Shown here: positions 56,138 to 64,000 of the stretch, piece by piece
Layout of the letters: each line of letters begins with the position of its first letter
Numbering within the stretch: position 1 is the stretch's first letter
Assembly (NCBI RefSeq): GCF_040581485.1
Contig: NC_090131.1
Span: forward strand, 7,068,001-7,132,000
Length of the DNA: 64,000 nucleotides
Source of the DNA: Linepithema humile
Taxonomy: Eukaryota > Arthropoda > Insecta > Hymenoptera > Formicidae
Direction of reading: 5' to 3'
Made by a program: the position numbers and the translations under genes
Notes under the pieces: model-generated
Told to the model about the DNA's origin: nothing
Database searches by the model: none
What the model saw: only the letters and a program-made list of their open reading frames with translations

Positions 56138-57215
56138 ATCAGTTTCCTGAAACGCGGTGTCATTGTTCTTGGATTTGAACAGTGCGATAGATGATTCGCG
56201 CGTGAAGCGGATAGAATTTATATAAAATCGAACGATAAGATTGATAAGTATATGATTTATACACGATTCGTACGCGAAGATTTTAAGATAAGATCGATTC
56301 GTCTCGAAGTATTAGTTTCCTGAAACGAAACATGTTATCTTGTCCTTTCCGCATCTAATACCGTGCGATGCATGATTCATACGCAGAGTAGTAGAATTTA
56401 GTATAATTATATTAAATTATGACTCTCTCGTCTCTTCTCTGATAAGATCGACAAGATGTATCTTAAAAATATCAGTTTCCCGGAATCAGCCACATTATCC
56501 TGTCTTTCTCGCGTTTAACGCGGTATGATTTATATGTGGAGCAGCAAAATTAGTATAATGATATTAAGTCCTGATGGATAAAATCGATAAGATATATCTC
56601 AAAATATTGGTTCTCTCAAACGAAGCATGTTATCTTGCGAATATCCTGCCAACGACGCGAGGAGCTTTCCGGGAAGGATGTTTTTCAACTCGAGAGCAAT
56701 CTACGATATTAGTTTTCTATTATAAAAAATTATAATTAAATAAAATTTAAATTTAATGTAGTGTGATGCATGATTCACATACGCAAAGTAACAGAATTAA
56801 TGTAATAACATTAAATTATAATTGATAAGATCAGTAAGATATATCAAAATATCAGTTTCCTGGAATCAGACACATTATCTTGTCCTTGCGTTTAATGCGG
56901 TATAATTTATATGTGCAGCAGCAGAATTAGTATAATAACATTAAACCCTGATCAATAAAACTGATAAGATATATCTCAAAATATCAGTTTCCCCAAATGA
57001 AGCATGTTATGTGTCCTCGTCGAGAATATCCTGCGGGCGCTTTTCGGGAAGGATATTCCTCGGTCTTTTAACTCGAAAGCTGTCTACGATATTAGCTTCC
57101 TATGAAAAAAAAAAAAAAAGATAATTAAACGAAATAAACATTTAATGCAGCATGACACATGATTGAGCCGCAGAATTAGTGTAATACGAAACCATGATCG
57201 ATAAGAGTTCGCATC
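56138..57215. repeat. Degenerate minisatellite with about 380-bp higher-order unit
   Basis: The word ATCAGTTTCC or a variant recurs at 56138, 56311, 56471, 56605, 56851 and 56983. Each copy is followed by related words: GTTATCTTGTC, GTTTAA(T/C)GCGGTAT, AGCAGCAGAATTAGTATAAT and GATAAGATATATCTCAAAAT. Spacings of 134+246 and 132+about 230 show that a two-part unit of about 380 bases was duplicated (56471-56850 and 56851-57230). The first two copies are more diverged. Repeated GATAAG words are GATA-factor-like sites. Confidence 0.85.
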
Positions 57216-57356
57216 GTCGTTGAAGCGAGCGGAGAAAGCATTGCGAAGACGACGCGTCGACCGTTCTCAACCGCTTGCCTGCCTGCAACAACATTCCTTT
57301 GTTAGAAAACCAATTCCTTCGCCTTAGCCAATAAGGCCCGTCCACGTGTGACTCAC

Positions 57357-57480
57357 GAGGCGACTGCCGAGAGTGACTCAGGCACCGAGATCGCCAGCAA
57401 TGTCCTGGAGGACGATGCGGTATCCGCAGCCGATGTGACGCTGTCCGCCGAGGCTCTCGGAACGGCCGCTTTCTGCAATA
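57357..57480 (-). other. Exon-like segment, strand uncertain
   Basis: On the minus strand this segment is bounded by a good acceptor (ATCCGATTTACAG) and a strong donor (GCCTC|GTGAGT). On the plus strand an overlapping segment (57329-57480) follows a fair acceptor (CCTTCGCCTTAG) and reads THEATAESDSGTEIASNVLE, an acidic, coding-like peptide, but has only a weak donor. I cannot decide between them, and neither peptide is recognised. Confidence 0.25.
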
Positions 57481-57942
57481 CTGTAAATCGGATATATCTA
57501 TACCGAGAATCTTCTGCCCGCGGTGGGGGAGTCTTCTTTCCCTGGGAAACATGTCCCTTAGATCGTTAATCGCGTCTCACATCGAAAGCGATCTATATTT
57601 TGCTTTCTGCGAAAGAAAACCGTGAATTGAGATTTTAAATGTGAAGATACGGTGCGAGTAAGTAACTCGTAAATATTACTTTGCAACAGCCTGAGAAGAA
57701 CGTGAAAAATATTTGAGATTTATAAAAAAATGCTAATGTTCTAAAGCAGTAAAGTGGAAACCTTGTTCGCTCGAGATAAAGCGGGAGAGATTAACGAAAT
57801 TTTGCATATCATTCGGATCATACATGTCGGCGTGCTGATATCATCCAGCACCGGCGCGAAAAGAAAGTCGACGCAGAGCCTGGAGCGCACGACACCTGCG
57901 CGCCTGCCTTCCCTCTCGGCAACCCAAATATTTCCGGCTCAC

Positions 57943-58163
57943 CTTGCAGCCGAGAACGTGCCGCGCGAATGAACGGTGCATCGCGCAGCTGGCGGCCTCA
58001 GAAACAGATTTTTTGTCTCCCGCAATCGGTGCGGGGCCTTATCGCAGCACCGGTCGTCTCCATGCGAAACGACGAGGAGCACGTGCCTCTCCCGGAGAGC
58101 TCGACGATCCCGGTTTCCCTTCTCGTAGCGCTGTCGCGCGCTCAGACTGTCGGACATAGCTGA
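57943..58163. other. CpG-rich block open in several frames next to the TNPO3 3' end
   Basis: On minus, an ATG at 58157 opens 71 codons (MSDSLSARQRYEKGNRDR...) into AAG|GTGAGC at 57942. On plus, a frame ending at TGA 58161-58163 reads VPLPESSTIPVSLLVALSRA near its end. Another plus frame is open as well. Composition alone can keep frames of this length open, so this is at best a small terminal or first exon. Confidence 0.15.
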
Positions 58164-58174
58164 AGAGCTTGCGT

Positions 58175-59814
58175 TTCGGTAAAAAATATCACTTTATTAT
58201 TCAAGATTTCATCGAAGTAAATTACCGATACTATGAAACAAAACGACGATCAACGCTCATCGTAAATGCTACATCGAACAAGTACTCGTAGGAATACTCG
58301 TCGAGGTTGAACGAGCTTCAACATCAATGCGTTATATCGTACGCCGTGGTACGTTACAAACATTTCGTTCTCCATCATTTCTTACGCCTAAGCACAATTA
58401 CTTCGTTCTGTACATTAACACTCCGCGAAGAAAAGAAAAGCAGTATCTTATATCTGTCGTACGTAAACTATTTGTACAATTAACGTCAGAATCAGGCGTA
58501 AAATTAGGCGATAACAATTGTCCTCATTTATAGATACGATAACGATTGTATAATTATCATCCCTTACGTATTGCAGTAACACAGCAAGGTGTATGCCACT
58601 TATATGTCTGTTATTATATTACACACATTAGAGTACATTTAAAAATACTAGAGACTGCACTTTATATATATATATATATATGCAAACATGGAAAAATTTG
58701 TATAAATTCCTAGAAATAGAAATTAATTCGCTCATTAATTCTCACATTTGAGATGCAATGATGCATCCGTGCATATTGATATAATTGCAAGATTTTCTTT
58801 GCTATGATACTACAATAGACTTCAATCAAAATCATCTATAAATGAACTTAAGAGTCTGAAAAATTGGTGTGAAGGTAATAATTATTCTTCAATTTAGAAA
58901 TGTGTCCAATAATGTTTTACAAGTTTACAATATTAATTAAAAAATAACAACGGTCCGAAACGATTGATTTTTGCACTCTTGATTAAAATATGTGCACGTG
59001 ACTTTTCGAAGTTTCTATTCTTTGTGAGATATCATAATACATTTACAAATGTTTAACTATAAAAGTTACAGTTGCTTTCAAGTGTGTGCTCTCTACTGAT
59101 TAGACAAATGTCATTAATTATGAATTGTAATGAAAATTTTATCATTTTGCCTCGAGCAAACGTAAGGATGCCGAAACAGTTAAGACATTAAAAATAAAAA
59201 TACTAGCAAATCCTTGCAAATGTCAGTTTGCAAAAAATATTTATGCATAAATACAATAACTCAGTATAATCCAGTCAGTTTATAAATAAGATCATCAGCA
59301 CACACATGTTTTCAAGATATCTTGTTTACTATGTATAGCATATCCGCAAAGTATTTAATTTTTGCATTTGATATAAAATTGTTCAAAGTTCTTCATTAAT
59401 ATATCAAACTCAAAAACGTTTTTTCTTAATACGTATATAAATATTGCTTCATACCTAATAATAGGTAATATATAAACATCACTTACGGAGCAATTAAAGA
59501 ACTCCGCTAAAAATATCTATACAAAGAAATATAAAGAATTTTGATATACGTGTAAAAGTGATATTTATGGAAAAAAAAATAAACGACGTATAACGTGTCG
59601 ATATACTTTGCAAATGTAGCTATAGATAGTAAGCACATATAAAAAACCTTGGTACTCTTCTCTTGGTATATTCTACTGTGTCGAAATTCACCATGTCCAT
59701 ATTTTGATGTCCCGAGATGTTTGAGAGTCGCAACATCGAAATTCGCTGGAAGATCTTTAGCAAAAATGCATAATTTTGGGGTAATTTACTAAAGTAAATG
59801 TACATTAAAACGCA
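58175..59814 (-). other. TNPO3: Probable 3' UTR of transportin-3
   Basis: An AT-rich stretch of about 1.6 kb lies between the TNPO3 stop codon and the only canonical minus-strand AATAAA found (58193-58198). Base composition changes abruptly at about 58170, from AT-rich to CpG-rich, which fits a transcript end. It includes a (TA)n tract at 58665-58682. A variant ATTAAA near 59355 could give a shorter form. Confidence 0.55.
58193..58198 (-). terminator. TNPO3: Candidate polyadenylation signal of transportin-3
   Basis: Reads AATAAA on the minus strand (TTTATT on +), at the end of the AT-rich 3' UTR and just before the composition shift. Confidence 0.5.
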
Positions 59815-62800
59815 TTAGCGATACAGGCGCGCGAAATTTCGTAGAGCGTGTGTGACGGTCTTCGGTGTTTCTGACCTAAATGTGGAAAAAAATCAAAAGA
59901 TATGAATCAGTTAATATACATATATTTGCACTCGTACGAAAAGTTATGCGCTTTATACCTCGTGACTGTACTATGAAATTCAAGTAGCTGTTCGGGCATG
60001 GCCGTCGGTGCTCCACCTGCGTTTTGCGATGGCATCGTTTTGATAGCTTCTTCCAACCACTTTGACATGAGCTATGAAGAGATATAAAATAAACTTCCGC
60101 ACGAGATGTTGACGATATAAGATTAAAAATGATAAAACGGATTTTACATCTGTGTGACTTCGCGTAAGTTCGATAATGACATCCGCCACGTCGGACAGCA
60201 TGTAAGAAGACAAATCAAATACGGAGGCGTGCAGCAATTTTATGACTAATGTTTGGCCTTTCTCTTGCAATATATTTTGCACCAGTTGTCGCCGTATCGT
60301 GTAATCTGACCGATCCTGATACAGAAAAAAATGCACGTAGTTAATTCATGCACATTGCGTACATATGAATTTTTATTAATATTTAAGACTTAAAAAGGCT
60401 ACCTTACAGCTGCGACCGCTGTGTAAAAGATCGTAGAAAAACTTCATTACTGAACTATTCGCGTCCCTGTGATCCAGGCTGCACGCCATTATAGCGCAGT
60501 CTACGATGCTCCCAATAATGGCAGAATGTAATAAAGGGATAGGAGCTCTTTGAAGAAATCTTTTTCAAAGAGGAAAAACGAAACATTAAGCAATAAAATC
60601 ATTGACGGATAATATTATCGTCGAATTAATCATTACAATACCTGGCACACAGCCTAAACAGATCGTCCACCGTGTCAGGGTGATTTTTCAAGCCGTCTTC
60701 CTGTTCGAGCAGAGCGAAAGTGGGACAAATAAAAGCTTGTAACATATTTAACAAGTTCCATATGCATTCCGAGTCGGTCGCGTACTCGTCCACCAATATA
60801 GAGCCGAGATACAAGAAACAACTATGTTGCTGTACGTTGTACAGCAGTACGATCTGTGCGCAGAAAGATAAATTATACATGCATCAAGTGTGGACAATAA
60901 AGACGCGTTACCGTTAATCCATCTCGTACCTGCTTCACAATCGGGTCGAGCAGATGCGCAGAATGTTTGCCTACGCAGCGCACTGCAAAGCGTATGCAAC
61001 GGCAACATCTCTCCATAACTCTCACGTCTCGTTGATACACCTCGCACACATTTGACAATACTGGCCACATCTATAAACATACATGAACAATGAATGTGAA
61101 TGCCATCCCGTCATCGGCGAAAAGAACTTTTAACGACATTCACTTCGGTGATTACGCTCTGACAAGGATGAGGTTTATTCGAATCATCGATTTGAGGATT
61201 AGTGTGCTTAAATATAGCAGCTAATCTATCCAACCATATCACAGGATCAGTCTTTGTTCCTCTCTCGATTGGAATTTTATCCGTGAGAAGCGCCCACAAC
61301 GAGCTTGCTTGAAAGCAGCACAGTTCCTTCATCGCCGGTGTGATTTCCTCGGGCGGTAACCTTGCCAAAATTATCGATACTCCTATCACGACATACATAT
61401 AATAAATAGCGCTTTGCGTTCGATTCTGTTATCGTGGAAAGATCAATGGCTGGACAATCAAATCGTGTGTCTTAATGTAATTGAAATAACGCAATCTGTC
61501 AAATACCTTTCAGAAGGCCAATGGCTGCGTCATTACTGATAGGAAAGTTGTCGAGCGAACGTGCTATTTGCAACAGTCCGGAAAAGTGCGACGCCATGTG
61601 CAATGGGCAAGCTGAGCATATGCTCAATAGCGCACCCGAGGCGGCGGTTCCTAAACCCGTTTGATTTAAACATGCTAAGAGGAAATTTAACACTGGCTCT
61701 GAAATGATGAAGAGTACATTAAAAAAATGATATTGAAATACATTATTTAAAATAATTGATGTGAAAGGCTCCAGTGATTAACAAAATCAAATAAAATTCA
61801 AAAGAAGCGTAAAGAGCCGCAATGCAGGTTCTTCGTGCGAAGGTTACTGTATTCTCGTTTAAAATCACATTATTTAAATTAACGAGACGCTTGCCAAAAT
61901 CTCACCTAACGATTGCGGATGCCTATCTATCCATTCGCATAGCTCGCCTAACAGGAGAATGCTGGTGTATCGCACGGCTATATGCGTGTTTTCTGGTAAA
62001 TTAAGAATAGCTTCCACCACTTTTGGTACTACATCATTTTCTTCTCTGTTGTACGAAAGTTCGTCGTTATTTTTAGCTCCTAAGTACTTGCGTTGATAAC
62101 GAATATAGAAAGGACATACGGCAGGATGTTCTTTGCCACCGCTTGCATTACAAAGAGCGCAGCCTCAGTCGAGTCCCACGTAGGCGTGTTTATAGGTTGA
62201 CCCTGCGGCCCGGGGCCTCCAGTCAGTGACGAGAACATTTGTCGGAAACAGGTGCTACTCCCGACTACGAACACCACGTCCTTTATCAAGTCCGACACGC
62301 GATTTCTGAAGTCGGCAAACTCTTCTCCACCTCCGCCTTCTTCCACGAGACCCAACTGCAATTGATGTGTAAATTTTATACTTATTAATCTGTGCGTTAA
62401 TTTAAATAGCAGCAATTTCAACAAGTACTGACATGGTCCGGTTCCATTTGACAGTGCCTGCAGAGGGCAGCGATTAGTCTCTCGATATGCGGCCGGAATA
62501 CGGCGTTAAGATCGTCGTAATTTTTCTGATAAAGAATTTCCGACAGCCGATACCAGAGGTTAAACGTTATTTGCGCGACCTTAAAAAAGAGGAAATTATT
62601 AAATGTTAATTCGTATTTATCTAATAACACTGAATATATGACTTTGATGGTACCTCATAATCGTGATGACCAACGCATGTGAGAACAAGGTCTAAAATCT
62701 TTATAGCATAATGCTGCTTTTCATTCTCACTACCTATTATCATAGTTTCTAGAAACGTTTCGGCCAACTCCGTGAATATTCGACAATAATTGATAGATCT

Positions 62801-64000
62801 GCAACAGATTCAATGACTAGATTCATGCTATAAACACACTCGAGTAGACCAAACAATTTACTTTTCCATGTCTTCGTGGGCAACAGATAAGTGATATGGT
62901 TGTTCTAAATTCATTACACTTGTAAAAAGACACAATTGCAGCTGTTGCAATTGCACGCTTAGTTCGTTGTCACTACCGCGATTGGTACTGCTCTCCTCTC
63001 CTAGCGCCTGCAAAATTACGCAGATGCAGTCAGTGGCCACTTCGTGCAGTTGGGAGCCAGCCATGTGATTGCCTAGTATCTGGAAGAAAAAGTTGTTTGA
63101 TAAAGGAAACAATTGCTTCTTCTGGAAACTTATTGTCAACTTTGACAGACTCACTTGCAAAGCATAAGCGACTACATCGCTCGAGGGTACAGCTTCGAGC
63201 GGTATTGCATGGACAGTTATCCAACTAGTAAAACATCGCAAAATAGTGACTCGGATTTGTACATTATCACCGCCATCTTTTAAGCACATTTTCTGCAATG
63301 ACACTACATGTGAAATATTGAATAACTAATGTTGAAAAATATTAAAGAAAACTGATATTAAAAATGCGCAGATATCCATACATCGTGTATAAATCAAATT
63401 ATTATTTCATCGATGATACCATAAATTTATTATAGAAAACAATTTCTTAAAGAGAATTATGATATATGATACTATTATTGTACATACCAGAAATTCTGTC
63501 ACAGTATCTGCACTTGCGTTAAGTTCGAGTAATATATGTTGTCTATGATTAGCTCCCAGCCTATACAGAAAGTAAATAATGTTGATTCTTTTTAGCTGTC
63601 ATTTTTTTATGGTAACAAATAAATATTACACTGTACCTAAGTGATCTAGAATTTACTTCCTCTGGCAGCACTGTCATTATTTCAAGCAATGGCCAGAGAT
63701 TTGCACTGCATACGCCAAACCTGTTAATTAAATCTACTACTGGTTTTTGCCATGAAGACATTTGCAGAGCCAGGTCTGCTAGTGCTAAGCATAACTGTGA
63801 ACATACAAATTTAGAATTGTTAATAAAATTCACTCCACTAAAAATAGTCTTCGATGCACTAACAAACAGCAAATAAAAATTTAAAGGCAATTTTATAAGA
63901 GAATAAAGTATAGAAAGGATATAAAGACCTGAGTAACAATGGCAGAATTAGTATGTTCATTGATTTGCGATATATGTTCCATCAATGAATCTCTCAATGA
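59815..64000 (-). CDS. TNPO3: Transportin-3 (Tnpo-SR), 17 coding exons, 5' partial
   Basis: Importin-beta-type HEAT-repeat receptor carrying phosphorylated SR splicing factors into the nucleus. Exons, 5' to 3': 64000-63929, 63794-63637, 63560-63488, 63292-63155, 63079-62862, 62798-62654, 62579-62433, 62355-62120, 62045-61906, 61698-61507, 61382-61144, 61070-60930, 60853-60642, 60559-60403, 60315-60148, 60071-59959, 59875-59815. They total 2610 bases: 869 codons plus TAA, with every phase matching. Family stretches include [83 protein letters not shown] (the arginine-rich helix that binds RS domains), [39 protein letters not shown] and FARLYR at the C-terminus. The human protein has about 923 residues, so roughly the first 80-90 are off the right edge. 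Gly/Pro-rich loops (EEGGGGEE and [10 protein letters not shown]) are longer than in human. Confidence 0.97.

Overview
The window reads as an insect nuclear genome, most likely a hymenopteran and perhaps an ant. Genes are split by GT-AG introns, CpG-rich and AT-rich blocks alternate, (GA)n/(CT)n microsatellites are very common, and both recognisable proteins look like insect versions of conserved eukaryotic families. No bacterial, organellar, CRISPR, rRNA or convincing tRNA signal was seen. The species call is inference.

Two genes are solid, one at each end, and they point towards each other. On the left (+ strand, 3828-6258) lie the last three coding exons of a MYST-family histone acetyltransferase of the KAT7/HBO1/chameau type; its 5' part is off the left edge behind an intron longer than 3.8 kb. 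On the right (- strand, 59815-64000) lie 17 consecutive coding exons, 869 codons plus stop, of transportin-3 (TNPO3/Tnpo-SR), the nuclear import receptor for SR splicing factors; its first exons are off the right edge. TNPO3 has mostly 60-210 nt introns, in contrast to the long introns elsewhere.

Between them is about 51 kb (7.1-58.2 kb) with no gene I recognise. It is structured rather than empty. From left to right: a cluster of DRE-like (TATCGATA), CCAAT and E-box motifs at 12.5-12.7 kb, followed by spliced-transcript-like signals at 13.36 and 14.43-14.47 kb; inside that putative intron, a 350-bp-arm inverted repeat (13557-14333) that would fold into a long dsRNA hairpin; a purine-rich, G-skewed block at 31.3-32.0 kb; a candidate divergent promoter region at 35.9-37.0 kb with TATA boxes on both strands and GA arrays between them, with phase-compatible candidate coding exons running left on the minus strand and an open exon running right; a cluster of GA/CT microsatellites at 36-42.3 kb; a two-copy repeat at 51.3-51.6 kb; and a degenerate higher-order minisatellite at 56.1-57.2 kb. 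These middle-region gene calls are low confidence because CpG-rich insect DNA has few stop codons and gives long chance frames.

Functionally the two confirmed genes are housekeeping nuclear factors, one a chromatin acetyltransferase and one an importer of splicing factors. Nothing in the sequence suggests they are co-regulated.
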